The notes under the pieces are model-generated. The model searched no databases, was not told the origin of the DNA, and worked only from the letters and a program-made list of their open reading frames with translations. Positions 50,928 to 58,821 of a stretch of DNA of 64,000 nt are shown here, one piece after another. The position numbers and the translations under genes are program-made. Location of the stretch: positions 62,001 through 126,000 of the forward strand of contig DASRER010000043.1 of assembly GCA_035651995.1 (NCBI GenBank), read 5' to 3'. Every line of letters starts with the position of its first letter. Position 1 is the stretch's first letter. The stretch is from Terriglobales bacterium (GTDB taxonomy: Bacteria > Acidobacteriota > Terriglobia > Terriglobales > Acidobacteriaceae).

Positions 50928-51811
50928 AGCAACTCCATTTCCTCCAGCGTGGCGTCTTCGAGCCTGCGGCCGGCGGCCCGCAGTTGCTGTTCCATCCATT
51001 GGAAGCGCTGCTTGAACTTGCGATTGGTCTTCTTCAGCGCCGATTCCGGGTCCAGCGAAAGATATCGCGCCACGTTCACCAGCACAAAGAAAAGATCACC
51101 GACTTCGTCTTCCAGGCGCGCGCGCAGGTCGTCGGCGATCGCGGCGCCGCTGGCGCCGGCCACGCCGCGCTGCGCCGGCCGCGGCCCGGGAGCAGGGAAG
51201 CGCTTCAGCTCCTCGCGCAGCTCGGCGGTTTCTTCCGCCAGCTTGTCGAACAGGCCTTCGATCTCGGGCCACTCGAAGCCGGCGTGCGCCGCTCGCGAGC
51301 TGAGCTTGTGCGCCTCCAGCAGCGCCGGCATGGCATGCGAAACGCCGGCGAGGACCGAATCCTTCTTGTCTTCGGACTTCGCCGCCTTCCCGCCGCCGCC
51401 TTCGAGCCGCTTCTTCTTTTCTTCCGCCTTCAGCGCCTCCCAGTTGCGGAGCACGTCGCCCGCGGTTTCCGCTTTAACGTCGCCGAAAACGTGCGGATGC
51501 CGATCAACCAGCTTGCCGCTGAGCCGGTCGAGCACGTCGTCAATCGAGAAGTAGCCCGCCTCGCGCGCCATCTCGGAGTAGAAGAGAACTTGCAGCAACA
51601 AATCGCCCAGTTCGCCGGTGAGTTCGGGCCAGTCGCGATTGTCAATCGCTTCCAGTACTTCGTAGGTTTCCTCGAGGGTGAACGGCTTGATCGAGTCGAA
51701 GGTCTGCTCGCGGTCCCAGGGACATCCGCCGGGCGCGCGCAGCCGGGCCATGATCTGGACAGCGCGCTCGAAGCGATCGCCGGTGGTCGGTTTGGAAGCA
51801 TCCGACGGCAT
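50870..51811 (-). CDS. mazG: Nucleoside triphosphate pyrophosphohydrolase MazG
   Basis: MazG hydrolyses (d)NTPs to NMP and pyrophosphate, a housecleaning and stress function. Two all-alpha NTP-pyrophosphatase repeats are present: the first with GGCPWDREQTFDSIKPFTLE and ELGDLLLQVLFYSEMAREAG, the second with FDKLAEETAELREELKRF and LEDEVGDLFFVLVNVARYL, both with the EExxE..ExxD metal motifs. ATG at 51811 gives 313 residues; the frame continues upstream to 51958 without coding character. A Gly/Lys-rich linker (EGGGGKAAKSEDKKDS) and a Pro-rich insert are unusual. Its 3' end overlaps the GNAT gene by 58 nt. Confidence 0.93.
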   Translation of the reverse strand: MPSDASKPTTGDRFERAVQIMARLRAPGGCPWDREQTFDSIKPFTLEETYEVLEAIDNRDWPELTGELGDLLLQVLFYSEMAREAGYFSIDDVLDRLSGKLVDRHPHVFGDVKAETAGDVLRNWEALKAEEKKKRLEGGGGKAAKSEDKKDSVLAGVSHAMPALLEAHKLSSRAAHAGFEWPEIEGLFDKLAEETAELREELKRFPAPGPRPAQRGVAGASGAAIADDLRARLEDEVGDLFFVLVNVARYLSLDPESALKKTNRKFKQRFQWMEQQLRAAGRRLEDATLEEMELLWQQSKRLEKANAPQDGAK

Positions 51812-51963
51812 CCCACTAATGTAACGGACGCAGTCGCTGGTACCAACGCCCGCGGGGCACGGCGTCGCCCGCGGCGCTGGTGTAAAATTTCTGTTTCCGC
51901 GCCCGCGTCGCGACCAGACCGTCAGCCGCCCATCACTCGAACCAGGAAGGCGGAACACGCACG

Positions 51964-53673
51964 ATGAATGCCGGCAAGCCCATCTCGGGATACGTGACCT
52001 TTGTCCTGCACGCGCACCTGCCCTACGTGGTGCATCACGGCACCTGGCCGCACGGGCAGGACTGGCTGCACGAGGCGGCGGCGGAAACCTATGTGCCGCT
52101 GCTGCGCGTGTTCGCGGAGCTGGAAGGGCGCCGCACTCCCCTCAAGTGCAACTTGAACCTTTCGCCGGTCCTGCTGGAGCAGATGGCGCTTCCGGACTTC
52201 AAGGCTGGGTTCGAAAGCTACCTGCGCCAGAAAATCGAGGCGGCCCGCAAAGACCGCAGGCACTTCGAAGCCAAGGGCCAGGGACACTTCACAAGGCTGG
52301 CGCAGTTCTGGGCCGATTTCTACGAAGGCGTTGCGCGCGACTTCGCCGCGCTGGGCGGCGACCTGATCGCCGGCTTTAAGCGCTACTACGACTCCGGCTC
52401 GATCGAGATCATCACCTGCGGCGCCACCCACGGCTATTTCGCGCTGCTCGGCGCCGACGCCTCCATCCGCGCGCAGGTGCGCGTCGGCGTGGAGACCCAC
52501 CAGCGCTTCTTCGGCCGCAGGCCGCGCGGCATTTGGCTGCCCGAGTGCGCCTACCGGCCCGCGGGACCATGGCGGTATCCGGTGCCGGTGGATGGATTGC
52601 GCGGCCCGTTCCAGCGTTCGGGCGTGGAGCAGGTCCTGGCCGAGTACGGCATCGAGTTCTTCTTCGTCGACACGCACCTGGTCGAGAAGAACGTGCGCTT
52701 CACGCCGTACGAGGTCCTCGCCGGCGACGTGCCCGTGGCTGTCGAGGAACAGGCGCGCGACGGCGGCCCGTCGGTCTATCTCCCGTACTACGCCGATACG
52801 CCCACGCGCGACCGCGCGCGCGTCGCGTTTTTCACCCGCGACGCCCGCACCGGCATTCAGGTGTGGAGCGGCATGCACGGATATCCCGGCGATCCGGTGT
52901 ATCTGGAATTTCACAAGAAGCACTGGCCGGGCGGCCATCGCTACTGGCAGGTCACGCAGTCGCAGCTCGACCTGGGCGCCAAGACGCCGTACTTTCCCGA
53001 GATCGCGCAGCAGCAGACGCAGGTGCACGGCCGCCACTTCGTGGAAACCACGCGCAACGTGCTGGAATACGACGCGCCGCACAGCGAGGGCGTTCCGCCT
53101 GTTCTCTGCGCTCCATTCGACGCCGAACTGTTCGGCCACTGGTGGTTCGAAGGCCCGTCGTGGCTGAAGCATGTCGCCATCGAAGCGCACCGGCCGGATT
53201 CGGGCATCGAGCTGGTCACCGCGCCCGAGTACCTGGCGCGGCAGAAGCCGGCGGGATTTGTGCCGCTGCCTGAAGGTTCCTGGGGACGCAACGGGACGCA
53301 CGAAGTCTGGCTGAATCGTGACACCGAGTGGACGTGGAAGCACATCTACCAGGCGGAGCTGGCGGTGCAGCAGTTGGTGCAGAGCGGCCGCTGGCGCGAG
53401 TCGGAGGAGGCGCGCCGGCTGGCCACGCAGATTGTCCGCGAGCTGCTGCTGCTGGAGTCGAGCGACTGGCAATTCCTCATCACCACCGAACACGCCCGCG
53501 ACTACGCCGAGAAGCGCTTCAACGAACACCTCACCGGCTTCAACGAGCTGCTCGGGGGCTGGCGCCAGTTCGAGGCGGCCGGGAAGGTTCCCGAGCAGAC
53601 GCGTCGCAGGCTGGAAGAGCTGGAGCGCGTGGATTCCGTCTTCCCCGAGATCACGCCTGAGGTCTTCGCCTAG
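51964..53673 (+). CDS. GH57 family 1,4-alpha-glucan branching enzyme-type protein
   Basis: The 569-residue protein has the GH57 signatures: FVLHAHLPYVVHHG (motif 1), GIWLPECAYRPAG with the catalytic glutamate, and APFDAELFGHWWFEGP with the acid aspartate. EIITCGATHGYFALL and FFFVDTHLVEKN are further conserved segments. A helical C-terminal domain (ELLLLESSDWQFLITTEHA, ARDYAEKRFNEHLTGFNELL) matches the GH57 branching-enzyme type (DUF1957). It probably makes alpha-1,6 branches in glycogen-like storage polymers. It is divergent from mazG and lies 64 nt upstream of glpD on the same strand. Confidence 0.93.
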   Translation: MNAGKPISGYVTFVLHAHLPYVVHHGTWPHGQDWLHEAAAETYVPLLRVFAELEGRRTPLKCNLNLSPVLLEQMALPDFKAGFESYLRQKIEAARKDRRHFEAKGQGHFTRLAQFWADFYEGVARDFAALGGDLIAGFKRYYDSGSIEIITCGATHGYFALLGADASIRAQVRVGVETHQRFFGRRPRGIWLPECAYRPAGPWRYPVPVDGLRGPFQRSGVEQVLAEYGIEFFFVDTHLVEKNVRFTPYEVLAGDVPVAVEEQARDGGPSVYLPYYADTPTRDRARVAFFTRDARTGIQVWSGMHGYPGDPVYLEFHKKHWPGGHRYWQVTQSQLDLGAKTPYFPEIAQQQTQVHGRHFVETTRNVLEYDAPHSEGVPPVLCAPFDAELFGHWWFEGPSWLKHVAIEAHRPDSGIELVTAPEYLARQKPAGFVPLPEGSWGRNGTHEVWLNRDTEWTWKHIYQAELAVQQLVQSGRWRESEEARRLATQIVRELLLLESSDWQFLITTEHARDYAEKRFNEHLTGFNELLGGWRQFEAAGKVPEQTRRRLEELERVDSVFPEITPEVFA

Positions 53674-53737
53674 CAAACTTGCTTCCGGCCGCGCGCGCGT
53701 AGAAGCTCACCCGAGTACCCGCGCATCTGAATAGAAG

Positions 53738-55387
53738 ATGAACCGCGAATTTTCGCAGCGCCCGCCGCTGGCCGGCCAGTGGTTCGACGTGGCCGTGATC
53801 GGCGGCGGCGTCAACGGCGTGGCCATCGCGCGCGAGTGCGCGCGCGCCGGTGCCGCCGTGCTGCTGGCCGAACAGCACGACTTCGCTTCCGGTACCACCA
53901 GCCGCTCCACGCGCATCATCCACGGCGGGCTGCGCTACCTGGAGCACGGCGAAATCGGCCTGGTGCGCGAGTCGGTGGCCGAGCGCGAGCGTTTGCTGCG
54001 CCAGCGGCCGCACCTGGTGCGCTCGCTCAATTTTCTGCTCGCCATGCCGCCCGGCCGCGGGCGCCGCAGCGCGCTCGGCATCCGTGCTGGGTTGTGGCTT
54101 TATCGCAGATTCGGCGACGGCGCGCCGCACCGCGGTCCCGGCGACGGCGAAGCGCGCAGGCGCTTCGAGCAGGCCCTCGACTCGGGCCGGCGGCTGGCTC
54201 TGTTCTCCTACGACGACGCACAGTGCGAATTTCCCGAGCGGCTGGTCGCCGAATGGCTGCGCGAGGCGGTCGCGGCGGGCGCGGAGGTCCGCAATCACAC
54301 GCGCGCGCTGCGTATCCAGACGTCCGGCGGGCGGGTGCAGGGCGTGCTGTTGCGCGACCAACTCAGCGGCGCCGAGTTCGCCATCGAGTGCCGGCTGGTG
54401 GTCAACGCCGGCGGTCCGTGGGCCGACCAGGTGGCTGCTGCCGCCGGCCTGCGCCAAGGCGCGCGGCTTGTCGGCGGGACGCGCGGCTCGCACATCGTGC
54501 TGGGCCGGCTTCCCGGCGTTTCGTCGTCGGCCATCTACGCGCCGGCCGCCGACGGCCGGCCCGTCTTCATGGTTCCGTGGAACGGCCAGGTGCTGGTGGG
54601 CACAACCGATATTCCCGATCAGGGCGACCCCGGGCGCACCCTGCCGACCACCGATGAGATCGCGTATCTGCTGGCCGCGGTGAACGCCATGTTTCCGGCC
54701 GCGCGGTTGGGCCTTGCAGACATCGCGTACGCGTTTGCCGGCGTGCGCCCGCTGCCTTATGCGCCGGGCGAGGCGCCGGCGGCAATTTCACGGCGCCACT
54801 TTCTCCACAATCACGGCGCCGACGGCGCGGCCGGCATGGTCAGCGTGATCGGCGGCAAGCTCACGACCGCCGCCAGCCTGGCGCGCCAGTGCGCGCGCAA
54901 GCTGGGATACGGCGTCGCCGAGCCGGCCGGCGCCGTCGCCATGGCCGACGACGGCCCAGACGCCGCATTGCTGGAGTGGCAGCGCCGCGTAGCTTCCTCG
55001 GCGGGCATCGGCAAGCGCACGGCGCACGCGCTGGTGGACTGGCACGGCGAGCACGCGCTCAAGCTGGCGCGCGCAGCGGCGCGCGACGCCCGTCTGCGTG
55101 CCCCGTTGTGCGAGCATACGGCGCACATCGCCGTCGAGGCGCTCAGTGCCGTTCAGGATGAATACGCCGCCACGCTGGCCGATGTCCTGCTGCGCCGCGT
55201 TCCCGTGGCGCTGCATGCGTCATGGTCGGCCGCGTGCACGCGGACGGCTGCAAATAGCGTGGGCGCCGCACTGGGATGGACCGAACGCCGCCGCGAGGAA
55301 GAGATCGAGCGCTTCCAGCAGGAGCGCGCCGCATTCCTGGTGAAGCCCGTCCCCGCGGCGCGCGCCCTAGCGCCAGAGACTGCCTAA
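53738..55387 (+). CDS. glpD: Glycerol-3-phosphate dehydrogenase
   Basis: GlpD oxidizes glycerol-3-phosphate to dihydroxyacetone phosphate at the membrane with FAD, passing electrons to quinone. The FAD site is VAVIGGGVNGVAIARECARA (about 18-37), followed by DFASGTTSRSTRIIHGGLRY and RYLEHGEIGLVRESVAERE, all diagnostic. YAFAGVRPLPYAPGEAP and VSVIGGKLTTAASLARQ are further motifs. At 549 residues with the C-terminal ~100-residue cap it is full length. Its last 21 nt overlap the convergent glycerophosphodiesterase gene, whose product would supply glycerol-3-phosphate. Confidence 0.96.
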   Translation: MNREFSQRPPLAGQWFDVAVIGGGVNGVAIARECARAGAAVLLAEQHDFASGTTSRSTRIIHGGLRYLEHGEIGLVRESVAERERLLRQRPHLVRSLNFLLAMPPGRGRRSALGIRAGLWLYRRFGDGAPHRGPGDGEARRRFEQALDSGRRLALFSYDDAQCEFPERLVAEWLREAVAAGAEVRNHTRALRIQTSGGRVQGVLLRDQLSGAEFAIECRLVVNAGGPWADQVAAAAGLRQGARLVGGTRGSHIVLGRLPGVSSSAIYAPAADGRPVFMVPWNGQVLVGTTDIPDQGDPGRTLPTTDEIAYLLAAVNAMFPAARLGLADIAYAFAGVRPLPYAPGEAPAAISRRHFLHNHGADGAAGMVSVIGGKLTTAASLARQCARKLGYGVAEPAGAVAMADDGPDAALLEWQRRVASSAGIGKRTAHALVDWHGEHALKLARAAARDARLRAPLCEHTAHIAVEALSAVQDEYAATLADVLLRRVPVALHASWSAACTRTAANSVGAALGWTERRREEEIERFQQERAAFLVKPVPAARALAPETA

Positions 55388-56035
55388 CAGTTCCGTGTCA
55401 TCGGAGATGATCGCGTCCACGCCCATCTCGGCGAAGCGCAACATGTCGTCGCGCCGATTCACGGTCCACACAAAAACCTGGCGGCCGCGGGCGTGAAAAC
55501 GATCGAGCATCGGCCGGTCCAGCAACCTGGCGTTCGGCGCCATTGTTTGGACCGCGGACCCCTCGGCCGCCGCCAGGTGGTCGCGCCGCTCGCTGATGAA
55601 ACCGAGGGGAAGCTTCGCATCGAGCCGGCGCAGCTCGGTCAGCACGTCCGGCTGAAATGACGTGACCACGTAACCGCGCTCGGGCGGCGCCTCGCGCAGC
55701 GCGCGCAACACGCGTTCCTCGCAACCCGCGACCTTGATTTCGATGTCGAGGTACGCGCGCTTGCCATAGCGCGACAGCACGTCTTCCAGGCAGGGAACCA
55801 TGCAGGCGGCCGCCTCGCATAGCCGGTTGTAGCCGCACTCGGCAATGACCGCGCCCTTCAGCTTGGGATCGTGGCAGAGGACCGCGCGGCCGTCGCGGGT
55901 GAAGCGCACATCGAACTCGAACCCGTCGCAGCCGTGCGCCAGCGCGAGGTCGAATGCTTGGAAGGTATTTTCCGGGGCCTGCTTGCGGGCGCCGCGATGT
56001 CCGAGCCGCAGCGGGCGAGTGGGCGCGGCGTTCAC
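55367..56035 (-). CDS. ugpQ: Glycerophosphodiester phosphodiesterase
   Basis: The enzyme hydrolyses glycerophosphodiesters to glycerol-3-phosphate and an alcohol. The 222-residue protein has the cytoplasmic UgpQ-like layout without signal peptide: LGHRGARKQAPENTFQAFD (catalytic His-Arg and Glu-Asn), FEFDVRFTRDGRAVLCHDP (Glu, Asp and His ligands) and DIEIKVAGCEE. VFVWTVNRRDDMLRFAEMG and DAIISDDTELL close the barrel. It is encoded convergently with glpD with a 21-nt overlap, and the products act in successive steps. Confidence 0.95.
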   Translation of the reverse strand: MNAAPTRPLRLGHRGARKQAPENTFQAFDLALAHGCDGFEFDVRFTRDGRAVLCHDPKLKGAVIAECGYNRLCEAAACMVPCLEDVLSRYGKRAYLDIEIKVAGCEERVLRALREAPPERGYVVTSFQPDVLTELRRLDAKLPLGFISERRDHLAAAEGSAVQTMAPNARLLDRPMLDRFHARGRQVFVWTVNRRDDMLRFAEMGVDAIISDDTELLGSLWR

Positions 56036-56041
56036 GCGAGG

Positions 56042-56356
56042 CTAGTCCAGGTCGAAGTCGCGGATGGGCCGCCCGGTATCGGGCGACTCTTTGGCTTTCT
56101 TCAGCGCCTCGCGGAACTTCTTGTCGAGCAGGTCGCCCTTTTGCTTTTCCGCCTCGACCGACTGCCGAAAGATGGAGTCGCGCCGGCTGTCGGCGTCGTG
56201 CATGGCGCGCGCCGCGGCGTCGAGGTCGGCAAACGTCTTGGGACGCACGGCCGGCGTGTGCGCGATGACGGCGCGCGTCTCCACATCAATTTTCAGCAAG
56301 GCGCCGCATTCCGGGCAGGTGACCTCGAACGTCTCGGCCTGGTGCTTCTTGGACAT
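56042..56356 (-). CDS. Small zinc-ribbon-like protein, unknown
   Basis: ATG at 56356 gives about 104 residues (an upstream ATG at 56374 adds six). The N-terminus has one CxxC pair, TCPECGALLKIDVETRAVIA (Cys14, Cys17), like a half zinc ribbon. The rest is highly charged helix (RDSIFRQSVEAEKQKGDLLD, KKFREALKKAKESPDTGRPI) ending RDFDLD. No family name is certain. It lies 6 nt upstream of the glycerophosphodiesterase gene on the same strand, so they may be co-transcribed. Confidence 0.75.
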   Translation of the reverse strand: MSKKHQAETFEVTCPECGALLKIDVETRAVIAHTPAVRPKTFADLDAAARAMHDADSRRDSIFRQSVEAEKQKGDLLDKKFREALKKAKESPDTGRPIRDFDLD

Positions 56357-56390
56357 GAGGAGATGATAGCGCACTGGTGAACGCTCGTGA

Positions 56391-56810
56391 CTATTCCAGC
56401 TCGGGGATGAGTATCTCGACGAACTCCCTGGCGCTCACGACCGCGGTCCCACGCCACGAGCGCGGGAAGTGGCGCTTGTTTCCCGTGATCAGAAATTGGG
56501 CTCTCGCCTCCTCAGCGCACTCAAGGAATTTATTGTCGTCGAGATCGCCAGCCGCGCTCACTCCTTTGCCCGGAGTGACGCGCCGCCCAGCGCGCACAAT
56601 CAGTTCAAGCGACAGCTCGACAAGTGACCTGGTTAAACCGAACTTCGGTCTCAACAGGACGTTACGGTATTCGTGCAGAATCGAGTCGGAGTAGCAGGCA
56701 AGAATCGTTCCGGCGATGGACATATCCAGAACGAACCGCTCGAATCCGTCAAGGTTCAGGTGGGCGGAAACGACGACGTTGGTGTCAAGAACGACGGCCG
56801 GTCTTGGCAC
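56391..56810 (-). CDS. PIN-domain toxin (PIN_3 type)
   Basis: The 139-residue protein is a PIN nuclease: VVLDTNVVVSAH (Asp9), Glu47 in DSILHEYRNVLLRPKF, Asp89-Asp92 in AAGDLDDNKFLECAEE, and FLITGNKRHF at the fourth position, where the acidic residue is replaced by Asn. Toxins of this group cleave RNA under control of a cognate antitoxin. Its ATG at 56810 lies 26 nt inside the antitoxin gene, in another frame, which enforces coupled translation. GGACACGGC-type context gives no Shine-Dalgarno of its own. Confidence 0.92.
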   Translation of the reverse strand: MPRPAVVLDTNVVVSAHLNLDGFERFVLDMSIAGTILACYSDSILHEYRNVLLRPKFGLTRSLVELSLELIVRAGRRVTPGKGVSAAGDLDDNKFLECAEEARAQFLITGNKRHFPRSWRGTAVVSAREFVEILIPELE

Positions 56811-57108
56811 GGCTCAGCTTTTCTTCACGCCGGTACGCCCTAATCTCCTTATCGATCTGGCGCATGCTCATTCGTGACCTGCCGGATTTGACCGATGCGG
56901 CGCGCAGCGCCGCGAGCGGCTTGCTTTCGGGCGCCATCGTCTTAAGGAAGTCGCGCACGCTCATGATGACAACCTGAGGTTCGCCGCGGCGGTCCACCAC
57001 AAAACGTTCCTGCCGCTGGCGGGCCCGGCGCATGATCTGCCCGAACTGGGTGCGAGCGGTAAGCGCCGAGATGATCTTGGGGGCGAGCGGTGTGTCTTTG
57101 GTCGCCAT
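56785..57108 (-). CDS. Phd/YefM-type antitoxin
   Basis: The 107-residue protein has the Phd/YefM dimerization and DNA-binding core: IISALTARTQFGQIMRRARQ, RQERFVVDRRGEPQVVIMS, VRDFLKTMAP. The C-terminal ~45 residues are basic and helical (MSMRQIDKEIRAYRREEKLS) and would wrap the toxin. ATG at 57108 lies 6 nt from an 18-bp palindrome (57115-57132), presumably the autoregulatory operator. It overlaps the toxin gene by 26 nt. Confidence 0.9.
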   Translation of the reverse strand: MATKDTPLAPKIISALTARTQFGQIMRRARQRQERFVVDRRGEPQVVIMSVRDFLKTMAPESKPLAALRAASVKSGRSRMSMRQIDKEIRAYRREEKLSRAKTGRRS

Positions 57109-57114
57109 GACGTT

Positions 57115-57132
57115 GAACTAATTAATTAGTTC
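57115..57132. promoter_or_regulatory. Perfect 18-bp palindromic operator of the toxin-antitoxin pair
   Basis: GAACTAATTAATTAGTTC is its own reverse complement and the only AT-rich stretch in the area. It ends 6 nt before the antitoxin ATG on the minus strand. It likely overlaps the promoter and binds the antitoxin or antitoxin-toxin complex. Confidence 0.75.
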
Positions 57133-57156
57133 GAGGAGATTCTAGCACCACACGCA

Positions 57157-58755
57157 CTACAAATACACCACCTGATGGTCCGGGCACTGCGGCCTGGCCA
57201 CGTCCAGCAGCGCATCGAGCACGTCGGGGCCGTAACGCGCCACGAACGACACGCCTGCAACCACGCGCTCCTGCAAAGTCTTGTTCGGATAGAGCGCCGC
57301 GCTGAGCCGGTCGGCGTGGCGGACTACGTCCTCGTGCCGCCGCATGCCGGCGCGGGCGGCGCGCACGTGCAGGCGCTGGAGCTGGTAGCGCATCTTGGCG
57401 GCAGCGCGGGAGGCGGCCTCGCTCAAGGTGGGATCGAGTTGCAACAGTTCGGTGGAGTAGGCCGCGATGAGCGCGTCGAGCGCGCCGGCGGAGTTGCGGT
57501 AGGTCTCTTCCAGCTTCGACGGCAGGCTGCGGCCGGCGAGCAGTTCGCGCGTATGCTCCACGCCCTTGAACAGGTCGGCGACACGCGCCTGGTAGCGATC
57601 GAGCAGGCGTTTACATCGCGGCTCGACCAGCGTCGCGCTGAAGCGCGGCAGCGCCGGCGTCACCCCGCCGAGCAGCTTGTCTTCCAGCACCGCCACCTGC
57701 GCCCAATACGCGATCTCGGCCGGGCCGGCGATCACTGCGACTGAGGGCAGCAAAAAGTCCTGCATCGCCGGACGCAGCAGCGCGTTGGGGCTGAACTGCT
57801 CCGGCGCGGCCTCCACCTCAGCGGCAAATTCGGCCGCCGTCAGCCTTCGGTCGCCGACCACGAAGTGCGAGTTACTGCGCCGGATTGCCACGCGTCGCCC
57901 GCCCGCGAGCGAAAACAGCAGCGACGACGATGCCGCCACCTTCACCTGCGCGTGGTACCCGGAGGCTTCGAGTTCTTTGCCGCGGGCATCGAGCCCGGCG
58001 TGCAGTTCGTCGGCGCGGCGGGCGGCGTTGCCGAGCAGCGGCGCCGCAAGCTGGTGCAGTTCGCTGTCGAGCGGATCGAGCACGATGAGCCCGAAGCGGC
58101 CAAACAGGCACATGAGGAGCCGGGCGAAGGCTGAACCCAGCGTCTGGCCGGGTGCATACGCCTGCTCGAGAATGCTGGGACCGATCAGGTGCTCGACCTG
58201 GCGGAGCACCGAGTTGATCTCAGCGCCGAGGCGAATGCTTCCCACCGGGGCGTCCGGCGGCGCAGTGGACGCGATCTCGATGCGATGCGGCTCTCCGTGC
58301 TCGTCGGCGAGGAAGGCATGCGACACTTCGGCGAAGTCGTGGTCCTCGGTGGCCAGCCAGAAGATGGGCGCCGATTCGACACCCGCGGCGGTATATTCAG
58401 CCGCAACTTTTACGGCGCTCAGGGCTTTGTAGAAGGAGTACAGCGGCCCGCCCAGCACGCCCACCTGCTGTCCGGTAACCACGGCAAGAGCGCCGTTGCG
58501 CAACCGGCCGAGATTGGAAATGACTTCAGGAGGCGCGTTCCACGCCCGGTTTTGCCGCAGCAGCGCGTTGGCCACGGCTTGGCGCTGCGCCTCGGCATAG
58601 CGCGCGCGGACTTTGGCGGCTTGCTCAGGCAGCCAGTCACGGGTGAGCGGCGGGTGCGCGTAAAAGCGGCGAACACGATCCAGGTTGTACAGGTAGTCGA
58701 GGAACAGGCGCGAGCTGTGCGGTATGCCCGTAAACGGCAGACACTCGGAATACAC
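57157..58755 (-). CDS. bshC: Bacillithiol biosynthesis cysteine-adding enzyme BshC
   Basis: BshC adds cysteine to glucosaminyl-malate, the last step of bacillithiol, a low-molecular-weight thiol. The start of the family core is ECLPFTGIPHSSRLFLDYLY; LAVVTGQQVGVLGGPLYSFY is the nucleotide-binding-like loop, and FWLATEDHDFAEVSHAFL is the conserved HxxH-like ATEDHD segment. EIAYWAQVAVLEDKL and the coiled-coil RAAAKMRYQLQRLHVRAARA are also typical. GTG at 58755 with GGGGAG 9 nt upstream gives 532 residues. The open frame to 58932 crosses the start of the VWFA gene and is not needed. bshA and bshB are not in the window. Confidence 0.93.
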   Translation of the reverse strand: MYSECLPFTGIPHSSRLFLDYLYNLDRVRRFYAHPPLTRDWLPEQAAKVRARYAEAQRQAVANALLRQNRAWNAPPEVISNLGRLRNGALAVVTGQQVGVLGGPLYSFYKALSAVKVAAEYTAAGVESAPIFWLATEDHDFAEVSHAFLADEHGEPHRIEIASTAPPDAPVGSIRLGAEINSVLRQVEHLIGPSILEQAYAPGQTLGSAFARLLMCLFGRFGLIVLDPLDSELHQLAAPLLGNAARRADELHAGLDARGKELEASGYHAQVKVAASSSLLFSLAGGRRVAIRRSNSHFVVGDRRLTAAEFAAEVEAAPEQFSPNALLRPAMQDFLLPSVAVIAGPAEIAYWAQVAVLEDKLLGGVTPALPRFSATLVEPRCKRLLDRYQARVADLFKGVEHTRELLAGRSLPSKLEETYRNSAGALDALIAAYSTELLQLDPTLSEAASRAAAKMRYQLQRLHVRAARAGMRRHEDVVRHADRLSAALYPNKTLQERVVAGVSFVARYGPDVLDALLDVARPQCPDHQVVYL

Positions 58756-58821
58756 TAGCGGCGCTCCCCTCGCCGCTCGCGGCGGCTCCACAGTTGGATT
58801 CGCGGTTGGGAGGTTGGTTTC

